A DNA stretch of 64,000 nucleotides from Aliirhizobium wenxiniae (GCF_014201355.1 NZ_JACHEG010000001.1:682001-746000), one strand, 5' to 3'. Counted from the stretch's first letter, positions 11,129 to 20,318 are shown. Translations and numbers: made by a program. The notes: generated by a model not told the origin, from the letters alone.

Positions 11129-12154
11129 TCAGGCTCCCATGGTCGCAAGGCTGGCCAGATCAGGCAGCGAGAAAATAGATAAGTCGTCAGCACCAGCCTT
11201 GGCTTCTGTACGAACGCCCATACGCAGCTTGGCGGACCGTGCACGTGGATTGACCTCAGCCTCGGCCTCGCTAGCGGCAATCATCTGCTTGCCCGGAAAT
11301 TCGAAAACAGCAGAACGAACCTCGACCGCCGGCATATGTCGCGAGCCGGAAGCCTTGCCGGAACGATCGGAGAAAAACTGCTTCACGATCCGATCTTCGA
11401 GAGAATGAAACGTTACGACAACCAGACGACCACCGGGCTTAAGCGACCGTTCGGCGGCAAAAAGCGCACGGGCCAACTCCCCAAGCTCGTCATTCACGAA
11501 AATCCGAAGCGCCTGAAAGACACGAGTCGCCGGGTGAATCTTATCCTTGGCTTTGCGCGGATTGACGCTCTCGATCAGATTGGCAAGATCGCGCGTTGTT
11601 TCGAACAACTGCGTCGCACGACGCTTTTCGATGGCACGGGCAATACGCCCAGGATGCTTTTCTTCACCGAGAAATCCGAAAATCCGGATAAGATCACCAA
11701 CCTTGGCCCGATTGACAACATCAGCGGCGGAAACACCCGAAGACGACATACGCATATCGAGCGGTCCATTGCGCTGAAACGAAAAACCGCGCTCGGCCTC
11801 ATCTATCTGCATCGACGAAACGCCGACATCGAAGACGACACCATCCAAGCCACCATCGGGAACATACTCTGCAAGACGAGAGAATTCGGAATGAATGAGT
11901 GACAGTCGCCCCTCACTCCTCTGGACCAGCACCTGACCTGCAGAGATCGCAGTCGGATCCCGATCGAGAGCGATTACCGAAGAACCGGCAGAAAGAAGCG
12001 CAGACGTATAGCCGCCCGCACCAAAAGTGCCATCGAGAATGACCTTACCCGTTTCAGGCTGGAGCGCAGCAACCACTTCTCCAAGCATAACCGGGATATG
12101 GCGCGCAGACCCAGCCTCGGCCTCGACCTCAACACCATCCGACCCATTCGCCAT
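11129..12154 (-). CDS. rsmH: 16S rRNA (cytosine1402-N4)-methyltransferase RsmH (MraW)
   Basis: SAM-dependent methyltransferase that modifies C1402 of 16S rRNA. The 341-residue protein starts with the family signature [13 protein letters not shown] (residues 19-31), followed by the SAM loop [14 protein letters not shown] and the late segment [17 protein letters not shown]. The ATG at 12154 is preceded at about 8 nt by GAGAG. It is the first coding gene of the run; mraZ, which usually precedes it, is absent. Confidence 0.97.
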   Translation of the reverse strand: MANGSDGVEVEAEAGSARHIPVMLGEVVAALQPETGKVILDGTFGAGGYTSALLSAGSSVIALDRDPTAISAGQVLVQRSEGRLSLIHSEFSRLAEYVPDGGLDGVVFDVGVSSMQIDEAERGFSFQRNGPLDMRMSSSGVSAADVVNRAKVGDLIRIFGFLGEEKHPGRIARAIEKRRATQLFETTRDLANLIESVNPRKAKDKIHPATRVFQALRIFVNDELGELARALFAAERSLKPGGRLVVVTFHSLEDRIVKQFFSDRSGKASGSRHMPAVEVRSAVFEFPGKQMIAASEAEAEVNPRARSAKLRMGVRTEAKAGADDLSIFSLPDLASLATMGA

Positions 12155-12557
12155 ACTGCACTCTCACTGCAATTAGAGCAGAAAAACAACAGCCCCTTCC
12201 GCCGGAAAGCCCACCTTCAATTCACGACCATCCGCAAGGAACCGAGACAACCGATTACCAAGGCAAACATCGCCCCTCGCAGCAGAGAAAAATGAAAGAA
12301 CGATCGACCAAAGAGACGCCCACGGAACGAGCCGCACAAACCCATTCCTACACGTATTTATTTATGACCCGTTAAGTTTAACAAAACATTACCAAGGCGG
12401 GTTTTGCGATCGGAGAGAGGCACTGGAAACCGTCTGATAAACATCGATTAAGCGATTGAAAGAATAAGAATTCTCAACTTTCTCGAGGGATTCGAGAGCA
12501 GCCGGAGTCTGCCAGCGAGAAGAAGACATGACATCTCCGCCGCATTATCAGGTCAGA
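12155..12557 (-). promoter_or_regulatory. Non-coding leader of the mur/fts cluster (mraZ not present)
   Basis: About 400 bases between rsmH and rnpB hold no credible gene on either strand; an mraZ gene of about 440 bp would not fit and no MraZ-like peptide is found in the three minus frames. The minus strand has an AT-rich patch near 12355-12395 with TTGTTA, a 17-nt spacer and ATAAAT, which is the best candidate promoter for the mur/fts run. This would give a leader of roughly 190 nt. The promoter call is inference. Confidence 0.45.
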
Positions 12558-12965
12558 TTCGCCAGTTGGCCTGTAAGCCGGGTTCTGTATGGCTCCGATG
12601 CACGCACCGGAACGTGGCAGCCATTCATCTGGGACGATGCTTGCACATCGCCTCACGCAACCCACCCGGATGACTGGCCCAGAAACAGGCTGTAGGCGCT
12701 TTTGGCGCCCCGCATCATCCCTATTCGGTCTTGCTCCCGGTGGGGTTTACCTTGCCGCCGCTGTCACCAGAGGCGCGGTGGGCTCTTACCCCACCCTTTC
12801 ACCCTTACCCCGCATATAGCGAGGCGGTTTGCTTTCTGTGGCACTTTCCCTAGGGTCGCCCCCGCCGGACGTTATCCGGCACCGTGTTTCCGTGGAGCCC
12901 GGACTTTCCTCACCCTACCGTCTTTCGACATTGGTAAAGCGCGGCTGCCCGGCCAACTGGCACCG
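12558..12965 (-). ncRNA. rnpB: RNase P RNA
   Basis: Catalytic RNA of RNase P, which matures tRNA 5' ends. On the minus strand the conserved 5' core GAGGAAAGTCCGGGCTCC is at 12911-12894 and the conserved 3' core ACAGAACCCGGCTTA at 12588-12574. The ends pair: GCCAGTTGGCC (12961-12951) is complementary to GGCCAACTGGC (12571-12561), forming helix P1 and setting the ends to within a few bases. The size of about 400 nt fits the bacterial A type of alphaproteobacteria. It lies on the same strand as the mur/fts cluster. Confidence 0.95.
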
Positions 12966-13059
12966 GCTCCATAAACGGTTTGATCCGCAAACACCACAGC
13001 ACAGAGCAAAGAATTCGCCGAATGACATATAGTCGAAACACTTCGGCCGATTTCCGGAA

Positions 13060-13695
13060 TCAGAACATCAACGGAAATGTCCGACCGTAGTCCAGTGCTA
13101 CCGTCGCATAGGAGACATCCTCTACCGGCTTTGCCCGATCCATCGAGGCAATCACCAGCTCGACCTTGTTGCAGTAACGCTGCGACACCGGGTTCATGCG
13201 TTTTGCACCATGGCCGGCATTGTATTTGAGGATGGTCCGGCAGAGTTTCCCATCACCGAGCTCATTCGCCCCGGCGAGATATTTCATACCGTAGCGGATG
13301 TTCGTTTCAGGATCATAGAGACCGGAGGCGCGCCCCTTGTAACCCATGAGCTTGGCTGTTGCTGGCTTGATCTGCATGAGACCAATCTCTCCTGCACTCC
13401 CTTTTGCCATCGGCTGGAAATTGCTTTCGATCCGCACGACAGCCATCGCCAGCTCGGTAGGGACGCCGTATTGATCGGCATATTGACGGATCAGGCCTTC
13501 GTAACGTGACTGGCGAAGCGCACGCTGATCTTCAGGCGTTTTGGCCTGCGCAGTGGTTTCGTGCGTTTCCCAGGGCTTGATGACCTGTGTTTCCGTAGAG
13601 TTCGTCGCCTCCCCGCCATCTTCGGCGCGCACGAAATCCGTACCCGCAGCAAGCGCAATCACGCCCGCTGCGGCTGCAATAGCCAGCATTCTCAT
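13060..13695 (-). CDS. Secreted lytic transglycosylase (SLT domain)
   Basis: Predicted periplasmic enzyme that cleaves MurNAc-GlcNAc bonds with formation of 1,6-anhydro-MurNAc. The catalytic region contains RIESNFQPMAKGSAGEIGLMQ split over the usual Slt motifs: the Glu in ESNF, the GxxGLMQI segment and the late KYNAGHG. A signal peptide is visible (MRMLAIAAAAGVIALAAG). The frame is open up to 13797, but the ATG at 13695 places the signal peptide at the N-terminus; GGAG lies about 16 nt upstream, so the exact start is uncertain. About 211 residues. Probably the first of several wall-remodelling genes here; its physiological role cannot be read from sequence. Confidence 0.88.
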   Translation of the reverse strand: MRMLAIAAAAGVIALAAGTDFVRAEDGGEATNSTETQVIKPWETHETTAQAKTPEDQRALRQSRYEGLIRQYADQYGVPTELAMAVVRIESNFQPMAKGSAGEIGLMQIKPATAKLMGYKGRASGLYDPETNIRYGMKYLAGANELGDGKLCRTILKYNAGHGAKRMNPVSQRYCNKVELVIASMDRAKPVEDVSYATVALDYGRTFPLMF

Positions 13696-13942
13696 GAAGT
13701 AAGTCAGTCTCCGGGTAAGGTCCTTCAACTCATGGACCTGAAAGGCTCGCGGCCGGCACACACCGATCCTTCGGAAGCACCGCCGGAAAGACGACACAAC
13801 CGTTGACGAAACCTGTTCGTTTTTCTCTGCAATCCCCGCCTACGAGGCGATTGCGCGAGCCACTGCTTAAACCCGGTTATTAAGGAAAGTCTGTGGCAAC
13901 GCAGCAAAACGACGACTTTACTACCTTACAACTCGTAGAACT

Positions 13943-14716
13943 TCAGATCTCTACCTGGCTATATTTCGGCAACGATGTCAGCAATCTGTGCAGCGTATCG
14001 ATCGTGGAAAAATCGGCTATTCCATCGACCAGCGCCGGCCGAAAATGCCGCTGAAACGCTTCCAGCACACCTTTGGTGCGGTCGCAGAAATTGCCTGTTA
14101 TCTCAAGATCGTAACCGTAGAGCGACAGCATTGATTGAAGGGCCTCGATCGGCTGTCCCGCCTCACCCAGCTGGAAGAACCGCCCACCGGCAATCGGGCT
14201 TGCCTCGACCCAATGGCCGACGCCTGATGCATGGAGACTATTCCATGGAAAATTCTCACCCGGATCGACCTTGCGGATGGGCGCTACATCGGAGTGCCCA
14301 AGCACCCGCTCCGGCCGGATAGACCATCGTTCACCACAATCCAGACACAATTGAATGACCGCATCGATCTGCACAGAAGGAAACATCGGAAGTCCGCCCG
14401 GGTGCCCGGTATTGGCAATCTCGATCCCTATCGAACAGGAATTGATATCGACCTCTCCAGCCCAGGCGCTTTTGCCGGCATGCCATGCACGTCGTTCCTC
14501 CGGAACAAACTGGATGACGCGTCCGTCCTCATGGACGAAATAATGGCTGGAGACCTGACTTTCCTCGTTGCAGAGCCAGTCCAGCGCCTGATCTGCATTC
14601 GGCATGCCGGTATAGTGAAGGATGATCGAATCTGGTTTGCGCCCGGAAACCCGCTCCCCGTGATTGGGAGAAGGCCGGACAGATGCTGCCGCATAGTCCG
14701 CTACGAAATCACTCAT
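13943..14716 (-). CDS. N-acetylmuramoyl-L-alanine amidase, AmpD-like with C-terminal peptidoglycan-binding domain
   Basis: Predicted Zn-dependent amidase_2 enzyme that removes the stem peptide from (anhydro)muramyl residues. SIILHYTGM (residues 30-38), HAGKSAWAG and GHSDVAPIRKVDPG carry the family metal and catalytic residues (His34, the late His and the Lys/Asp pair). The last 70 residues form a PG_binding_1-like repeat (LGEAGQPIEALQSMLSLYGYDLEITG). There is no obvious signal peptide, so it resembles the cytosolic AmpD recycling enzymes rather than a secreted autolysin. The ATG overlaps the stop of the upstream DnaJ-like gene by 4 nt. Confidence 0.92.
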   Translation of the reverse strand: MSDFVADYAAASVRPSPNHGERVSGRKPDSIILHYTGMPNADQALDWLCNEESQVSSHYFVHEDGRVIQFVPEERRAWHAGKSAWAGEVDINSCSIGIEIANTGHPGGLPMFPSVQIDAVIQLCLDCGERWSIRPERVLGHSDVAPIRKVDPGENFPWNSLHASGVGHWVEASPIAGGRFFQLGEAGQPIEALQSMLSLYGYDLEITGNFCDRTKGVLEAFQRHFRPALVDGIADFSTIDTLHRLLTSLPKYSQVEI

Positions 14717-15456
14717 GCTGCGCGGCGCTCTTTTTCGATCGCCTTGTAAGCAGCGTTCAGCGCAGCCATCCGCTCATTTGCCGCTGCGTGGAGAGTGGCT
14801 GGCACACCGCGCGCGATCAGGCGATCGGGATGATGTTCGGAAACCAGCAGACGGTATTGCTTCCTGATCGCAGCAAAATCATCCTCCGGCGACACCCCGA
14901 GCACCAGATATGGATCCCGGCCATCGAGATGCACATGCCTCGCCATGATGCGACGGAAATGCTCATCATCTATTCTGAAAATCTCGGCGATACGGCCAAG
15001 GAACAGCAGTTCCTTTTCGTGCACGAGACCATCCGCCTTGGCGATGTGGAAAAGCCCGTCGACTACGCTTTCAAGCATCGGGCAGTTTTCCGTAGCACCC
15101 GAGCTGCAAAGATTTGACAGTTTGGACGCATAGGCCTCGTATCCTGCCACGTCCTGCCGCGCGAGATTATAAAGACGCGCAACGTTACGGGCCTCCTCGT
15201 CCGGAAAGTCGAAAATCTGCTGGAACGCCCTTACTTCCGCTTCTGTAACGATTCCGTCGGCCTTTGCCATTTTCGCCGAAAGCGCGATGATCGCCACAGA
15301 GAACGAAACCTGTCTTCGCGTCTCGGGATCACCTTCGAAAAGCGTGCGGATAGCCTCGACGACGCGCCCCAAAGCGTTCCCGGCGGCATCGCCAATGGCA
15401 CTTACGAGTCGCTCCCACAACGAGGAAATCTGCAGACAGGAAAAATCGAATATCAT
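14713..15456 (-). CDS. TerB-DnaJ domain protein (DjlA-like co-chaperone)
   Basis: The protein has a TerB-like helical domain in the first two thirds (SVAIIALSAKMAKADGIVTEAEVRAF and a second copy of the pattern ending ELLFLGRIAEIF) and a C-terminal J domain with the HPD motif in SEHHPDRL. J domains stimulate the ATPase of DnaK-type chaperones; the TerB part is of unknown function. The frame is open to 15510; the ATG at 15456 is chosen because the residues before it look non-coding, and gives 247 residues. It is probably co-transcribed with the amidase (4-nt overlap). No transmembrane segment is evident, unlike E. coli DjlA. Confidence 0.88.
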   Translation of the reverse strand: MIFDFSCLQISSLWERLVSAIGDAAGNALGRVVEAIRTLFEGDPETRRQVSFSVAIIALSAKMAKADGIVTEAEVRAFQQIFDFPDEEARNVARLYNLARQDVAGYEAYASKLSNLCSSGATENCPMLESVVDGLFHIAKADGLVHEKELLFLGRIAEIFRIDDEHFRRIMARHVHLDGRDPYLVLGVSPEDDFAAIRKQYRLLVSEHHPDRLIARGVPATLHAAANERMAALNAAYKAIEKERRAA

Positions 15457-15810
15457 CCGCCTAAATGACCAGATAATGCCAAAAAATGCAACGGATCGGG
15501 CGTTCACCACCGGATTAAACTATGTTCATGTTATCCGAACAATGAGCTGGTTCCCGAGGTCAGGCCGACTGCTTAACGGCACCTGAAATCAAACCTCTTT
15601 CAAAGCCATACACTCCGCACCAACCTCCGCCATATGTGATGCAGCGCGGCTTTATCGACGCATCCATTTGAAAATACGGAATTATTACCCACCGAAAAAC
15701 AAGGCGCGGGACGGAACAGGCGAAGAAATGCACTTTACACCGCCTGCCCTCTATCGCATCCATACCGCCGGAGAAATGCAGGGGAAGCGTTTACACGCGA
15801 CGGAGGAACG
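15457..15810. other. Intergenic region between divergent DnaJ-like gene and pfp
   Basis: About 350 bases separating two divergent genes, so it should contain both promoters. I find no convincing gene: the longest frame (15560-15763, minus) has no ribosome site and no recognisable sequence. No tRNA, strong hairpin or repeated element is apparent. Confidence 0.5.
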
Positions 15811-17022
15811 ATGGCCAGAGAGAAAGTAGCAATGTTGACGGCAGGCGGTCTTGCTCCCTGCTTATCATCGGCTGTGGGAGGCCTCATTCAACGTTACACA
15901 GATGTCGCTCCGGATGCCGAACTGATCGCCTATCGCTCCGGATACCAGGGGGTTCTTCTCTCGGACCGAATCGAAATCACAGCGGAGATGCGCGAGAATG
16001 CGTATCTGCTCCACCGTTATGGCGGCTCGCCGATCGGCAACAGCCGCGTCAAACTGACAAATGCCGCAGACTGTGTGAAGCGAGGCCTGATCAAAGAAGG
16101 CCAAAACCCTTTGGCAGTTGCAGCAGAGCAGCTTGCCGAAGACGGCGTCACCGTCCTTCACACTATTGGCGGCGATGATACCAACACCGTAGCTGCCGAT
16201 CTCGCAGCATATCTCGCCGCAAACGGGTACGACCTCACCGTAGTTGGCCTGCCGAAGACGGTCGACAACGATATCGTTCCCATTCGCCAGTCGCTGGGCG
16301 CCTGGACAGCGGCAGAAGTTGGCGCCGCATTCTTCGACAATGTTTCGAACGAACAGACGGCGGCGCCGCGCACCCTCATCATCCATGAGGTCATGGGCCG
16401 CCATTGCGGTTGGCTTACCGCGGCAACGGCACGCGCCTATATACAGAGAAGCAGTTCCAACAGCTATGTCGAAGGCTTCCTCATGAATGAGGAGATGAAG
16501 GGCATCGACGGCGTATATCTTCCCGAAATGGCCTTTGATGCGCAAAAAGAAGCTGCTCGCTTGAGGGAGGTCATGGACAAGCGCGGCTTTGCGACGGTCT
16601 TTGTTTCTGAGGGCGCCTGTTTGGACGCAATCGTTGCTGAACGCGAGGCTGCCGGCGAAAACGTTGCCCGTGATGCGTTCGGTCACGTCAAACTGGATAC
16701 GATCAATGTCGGAGGCTGGTTCCAGAAGCAGTTTGCGGCCCGGATCGATGCGGAACGGTCATTGGTGCAGAAGTCCGGCTATTTCGCCAGGTCTGCAGCT
16801 GCAAACGGCGATGATCTTCGATTGATCCAGGGAATGGTCGATCTCGCTGTTGAAAGTGCATTAAACAGGGTCTCCGGCGTGACGGGACATGACGAAGACC
16901 ATAACGGGAAGCTTAGAACGATCGAATTTCCGCGCATCAAGGGTGGTAAACCTTTTGATATGACGGCAAGATGGTTCGGCGATGTAATGGAGTCCATTGG
17001 GCAGTCTTTCGAGCCAGCCTGA
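15811..17022 (+). CDS. pfp: Pyrophosphate--fructose 6-phosphate 1-phosphotransferase
   Basis: Phosphofructokinase-family enzyme interconverting fructose 6-phosphate and fructose 1,6-bisphosphate. The motifs GGDDTN (about residues 119-124) and PKTVDNDI (147-154) mark the pyrophosphate-using group: an Asp replaces the Gly of the ATP enzyme's GGDG and a Lys precedes the TVDND loop. The 403-residue length and MGRHCGW substrate motif agree. GGAGG stands 5 nt before the ATG. The reaction is reversible in known PPi enzymes, which suits a rhizobial metabolism that relies little on classical glycolysis. Confidence 0.94.
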   Translation: MAREKVAMLTAGGLAPCLSSAVGGLIQRYTDVAPDAELIAYRSGYQGVLLSDRIEITAEMRENAYLLHRYGGSPIGNSRVKLTNAADCVKRGLIKEGQNPLAVAAEQLAEDGVTVLHTIGGDDTNTVAADLAAYLAANGYDLTVVGLPKTVDNDIVPIRQSLGAWTAAEVGAAFFDNVSNEQTAAPRTLIIHEVMGRHCGWLTAATARAYIQRSSSNSYVEGFLMNEEMKGIDGVYLPEMAFDAQKEAARLREVMDKRGFATVFVSEGACLDAIVAEREAAGENVARDAFGHVKLDTINVGGWFQKQFAARIDAERSLVQKSGYFARSAAANGDDLRLIQGMVDLAVESALNRVSGVTGHDEDHNGKLRTIEFPRIKGGKPFDMTARWFGDVMESIGQSFEPA

Positions 17023-17034
17023 TGGAAAAATGAC

Positions 17035-17050
17035 GGATGCCGTGGCATCC
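17035..17050. repeat. Short perfect hairpin before the LysE-like gene
   Basis: GGATGCC-GT-GGCATCC, a 7-bp perfect inverted repeat directly upstream of the GGGAGG ribosome site of the next gene. It could limit ribosome access or be a chance palindrome; there is no T run, so it is not a terminator. Confidence 0.5.
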
Positions 17051-17062
17051 GGGAGGGTGATG

Positions 17063-17698
17063 ATGACCATAGAGACATGGCTCGCTTTTGCGGCAACGAC
17101 GGTTGCCATCCTTCTAATGCCGCATCCCATTGCATCGCTCACTGCAGCGTTCTCCGCGTCATGGGGAAGAACAAGCGCATTCGTGACGATCCCGGCCTTT
17201 GTTCTATCCCTTGTTCTTGGAGGCGTTCTGGTTGTCGCCGGCGTTTTTCTGATCACTTTCCTTTGGCCGGCAGCAATCGGCGCTCTTTCGTGGATAGGGC
17301 TGTCCTACTTGATGCTGCATGTCCTCTACGCCTACCAGGATCCTCGGCTCCGCTATGGGACTGCCGACAACGACAACCTTCCCGAAACGCGTCCCATGCG
17401 CATATTCGGTTATTTCGTTCTGACAACGTTCAGGAGCACGCGTTACTTTGCGCTCACGGCAGCAATTGCCGTCCAGTTTTTTGATCCCACGCGCGCGCCA
17501 CAAGAACAGTATATAAACATGATTTCTGCACTGGCCGTTTCGGCGATGATAGGGGCGCTTGCCCATGCCATACTTCCCGCCAGTTTCACTCGGAAACGCC
17601 GCGTTTCCAAGGCCCGCAGCAAGGCTCCCTACAAGCCCGGAACGCGTTTCATAGCCCGTCGTGCGGTCACCGCCGGATATCGGCGCATCGCCGCATGA
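17063..17698 (+). CDS. LysE/RhtB-like integral membrane protein
   Basis: About 211 residues with five or six hydrophobic segments. The N-terminus (MTIETWLAFAATTVAILLMPHP) resembles RhtB/LysE amino-acid exporters, in which this loop reads PGP; here it is PHP. The C-terminal 35 residues are strongly basic (RKRRVSKARSKAPYKPGTRF), which is not typical. GGAGG at 17052-17056 sits 6 nt before the ATG at 17063, which decides this start over ATG 17060 and the longer open frame. An export role is plausible, but the changed motif and basic tail make function uncertain. Confidence 0.75.
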   Translation: MTIETWLAFAATTVAILLMPHPIASLTAAFSASWGRTSAFVTIPAFVLSLVLGGVLVVAGVFLITFLWPAAIGALSWIGLSYLMLHVLYAYQDPRLRYGTADNDNLPETRPMRIFGYFVLTTFRSTRYFALTAAIAVQFFDPTRAPQEQYINMISALAVSAMIGALAHAILPASFTRKRRVSKARSKAPYKPGTRFIARRAVTAGYRRIAA

Positions 17699-17810
17699 TC
17701 ATCTGCGACCGGCTGGTGGCTTGTCGATCTCTTTCGAATGCGTTAATTGAGATCGAGTTTCACTGGTCTTGTTAACGTTCTGGGCAACGATTTTTAATGA
17801 AAGCGACCCG

Positions 17811-18809
17811 ATGGCAATGATGCGATTTGTGGGCCGTAAGGCAGCCGTGGTTATTGCCATGTCTTCCGCATTGGCTGCATGTTCCAGCGTTGACCACAGC
17901 AACAACGTGGCGTCGAACGAGACGCAGGACCAATCCATTCAGCAGACTGCCGATGCATCTTCGGCGATCGCTCAAGCAGATTCTGACAGCACCGTTACGC
18001 TCGTCAAGACAAGCCGTCTCCCGGTTCCCGTACCGACTGTGTCGGACGCAGCCAACGTTCAGATCGCAGCCATGGCATCTCCGACCATGGCGCCGTTCGT
18101 TGCCATGCAAACGAGCTCGACTGCCGCCTCTATGCCTGTTGTCGTCGCCTCTGCACAGCCAGTAGCGCACAGCACCGCCAAGGGTGCCCGCCTTGTTTCC
18201 CCTCCGCTCGCTCCGGCAGTCCAGTCGGGACAGATCCAACCGGCAGCAGCTCAGGCCATCGCGCTCGACGAACCAGAACTGACGCCGGACATGGTCGCGC
18301 TGCAATCGGTCATTCCGATCCCGCGCCCGCAGGTGCCGACGACTACGCTTGCTTACGCAGCGCAGCCGAAGGCAGTCGCTGCAGTTTCGGCAATCGATAA
18401 CCGTCTGGAATTTCCCCCGGCACCCGGCGAACCTATGCCGACGACCGCAGCGGACGCCCCTTCGAACTTGAAAAATCTAATCCACCGTTATGCCGGCCTT
18501 TATGGTGTACCGGAATCGCTGGTTCACCGCGTCGTGCACCGCGAAAGCAAATATGACCCCAAGGCCTATCACAAGAACGGTTATTGGGGCCTCATGCAGA
18601 TCAAGTATTCGACGGCCAAGTCGATGGGCTACGAGGGACCGCCGGAAGGCCTTCTCGATGCCGAAACCAACCTCAAATACGCGATCAAATATCTTCGCGG
18701 CGCTTGGCTGGTCGCGGATAACCAGAACGACAACGCCATCCGGCTTTATGCGCGCGGCTATTATTACGATGCCAAGCGCAAGGACATGCTCCACGTCCTG
18801 CAGAAATAA
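17811..18809 (+). CDS. Lipoprotein lytic transglycosylase (SLT domain at C-terminus)
   Basis: The N-terminus has a lipoprotein signal (hydrophobic stretch ending LAACSS, Cys about residue 24), followed by about 190 residues rich in Ala, Pro, Gln and Thr that look disordered and may span the periplasm. The C-terminal 110 residues are an SLT domain: VVHRESKYDPKAYHKNGYWG contains the catalytic Glu, then LMQIKYSTAKSMGY. The usual NAG motif is replaced by RLYARGYYY near the end. The ATG at 17811 is chosen because it places the signal at the start; ATG 17817 is also possible. Confidence 0.86.
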   Translation: MAMMRFVGRKAAVVIAMSSALAACSSVDHSNNVASNETQDQSIQQTADASSAIAQADSDSTVTLVKTSRLPVPVPTVSDAANVQIAAMASPTMAPFVAMQTSSTAASMPVVVASAQPVAHSTAKGARLVSPPLAPAVQSGQIQPAAAQAIALDEPELTPDMVALQSVIPIPRPQVPTTTLAYAAQPKAVAAVSAIDNRLEFPPAPGEPMPTTAADAPSNLKNLIHRYAGLYGVPESLVHRVVHRESKYDPKAYHKNGYWGLMQIKYSTAKSMGYEGPPEGLLDAETNLKYAIKYLRGAWLVADNQNDNAIRLYARGYYYDAKRKDMLHVLQK

Positions 18810-18812
18810 CGG

Positions 18813-20153
18813 CTAATCCGCGTTTACCCGTTTCACCACTTCCGATGCCAGCACACTCGCGTCGTAACCTAGTGACCTTGGCGTCAGGCCCAACCGCACG
18901 ATCACCAGATCCAGCGACGGAATGACAAAGACATTCTGCCCGTCATGTCCGCTGATGACAAATGCATCCGATGGCAGACCGGCCTCAGGCTTCGGTAGCC
19001 ACGTCTGTATTTTCGAATAGCGGCCGCCCGAACGTCTGTTGGCCTCATGCATCTGTGTGACAAAGCCTTCCGGCAACAAGCGGCTCCCCGCCCACACACC
19101 ATCACGCGCCAGAAACAGCCCGAATCGTGCCCAATCGCGAGCAGTCGCATACATGTACGAACTACCGACAAAAGTGCCCGCCGCATCGGCCTCCATGATC
19201 GCCGATGTCATGCCCAGCGGCTCGAAGATCGCCCGCGAGGGATAGGCGAGCGCCTCATCACGATTGCCGATGCGATCCATCCAGATCCTGGAAAGTAGCA
19301 CTGATGTCCCGGATGAATAGGTGAAGCGGGAGCCGATCTCGTCTTCGAGCGGCAGGCTTTCGACGAAACGCGCCATGTTCGGCTCAAGAAACAGCATGCG
19401 CGTGACATCGGCGACTGTGCCGTAATTCTCGTTGAAAGCCAGTCCGCTCTCCATGCCCAGGAGATCGGAAATTCGGATCAACGCCCGCCGATCATCCCTC
19501 CACTCCGGAAACAGGTTCTTCTCGTCGAATGACATACGTCCTTCGATCATCAACCGTCCGATGATCGCGGCATTTACGGTCTTGGTCATCGACCAGCCGA
19601 GAAGCGGCGTGTCCTTCGAAAAACCTTCGCCATAGGTTTCGGCAACGATGTTTCCATGTCTCACGATCACGACCGCCCGCATGCCCGGTCCGCTTAAAGC
19701 TACGCCTGAAAGTATTGAGGCAAGAGATTCATCCGAATCAGTTTTATCACCTTCAGGCCACAACACTTCGGGATCATTCGCCAGACCGGACTTCGTCGCA
19801 TTGGTAGCCGACTGAACACTCCCAATCTGCCAGACGGTGCATCCCGTTCCGTCGCGGTAAACTGCCTCACTCGGAGCAATCGATCCCAGCAGAGCAGCAT
19901 TGACGCGTTTACCTTCACGGTCGACCGCAACGCGCATCAACCGCAAAAGCGGGTGGCCCGGCGCCTGTACGTCCTGCTCCAGGACCGCTTCAGGATCACG
20001 CCCCGCAATGAAGACGTTGGAGCATACGATCTTCGCCGCATAGCCGCTGCCCACGCGCAGCAAATTGGGCGGAATGAAATAGATCCACAGGCCGATGCCG
20101 ATCGCCACGATGAGCAGGAACACCGCAAGACGACGAACAATTTTCTTCAGCAC
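18813..20153 (-). CDS. Membrane-anchored beta-lactamase-fold serine hydrolase
   Basis: A class C beta-lactamase / esterase-type protein. The N-terminal segment VFLLIVAIGIGLWIYFIPP is a membrane anchor; the catalytic SxxK is SMTK (Ser188, Lys191), the second motif reads YSS where YxN is usual, and HDGQ near the C-terminus occupies the KTG/HxG position. It is thus more likely an esterase or D-aminopeptidase-like enzyme than a drug-inactivating beta-lactamase. A GTG at 20153 has GGAGG 5 nt upstream, better than the ATG at 20165 whose Shine-Dalgarno directly abuts it. It converges on the transglycosylase gene with only 3 nt between the stops. Confidence 0.82.
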   Translation of the reverse strand: MLKKIVRRLAVFLLIVAIGIGLWIYFIPPNLLRVGSGYAAKIVCSNVFIAGRDPEAVLEQDVQAPGHPLLRLMRVAVDREGKRVNAALLGSIAPSEAVYRDGTGCTVWQIGSVQSATNATKSGLANDPEVLWPEGDKTDSDESLASILSGVALSGPGMRAVVIVRHGNIVAETYGEGFSKDTPLLGWSMTKTVNAAIIGRLMIEGRMSFDEKNLFPEWRDDRRALIRISDLLGMESGLAFNENYGTVADVTRMLFLEPNMARFVESLPLEDEIGSRFTYSSGTSVLLSRIWMDRIGNRDEALAYPSRAIFEPLGMTSAIMEADAAGTFVGSSYMYATARDWARFGLFLARDGVWAGSRLLPEGFVTQMHEANRRSGGRYSKIQTWLPKPEAGLPSDAFVISGHDGQNVFVIPSLDLVIVRLGLTPRSLGYDASVLASEVVKRVNAD

Positions 20154-20318
20154 CAGCACCTCCATTCCTTTGGTGGCATGCAAGCAAAATCCGCGACCGA
20201 GGGGAAGGCTCATTGTTGCTGAACTCGTTCACGATGAGGCAAGTCACAATGCGCGTCACGAAGCTGTTGCACGAAGCGGCTAAACGCCTCGAAACTCATG
20301 ATGAGGCAGGATTTGGTC

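Noticed and set aside
12300..12350. MraZ-box repeats (TGGGN) in the leader of the mur/fts cluster.
   Set aside because: TGGGT, TGGGC and TGGTC are present on the minus strand but with 22 and 12 bp spacing rather than 10, so they are probably chance.
15560..15763. 67-codon minus-strand frame in the pfp upstream region.
   Set aside because: No ribosome site, odd composition, no similarity to any family I know.
20214..20318. Pho box before btaA.
   Set aside because: Two GTCAC units are spaced 12 bp, not 11, and the rest of the consensus is absent.
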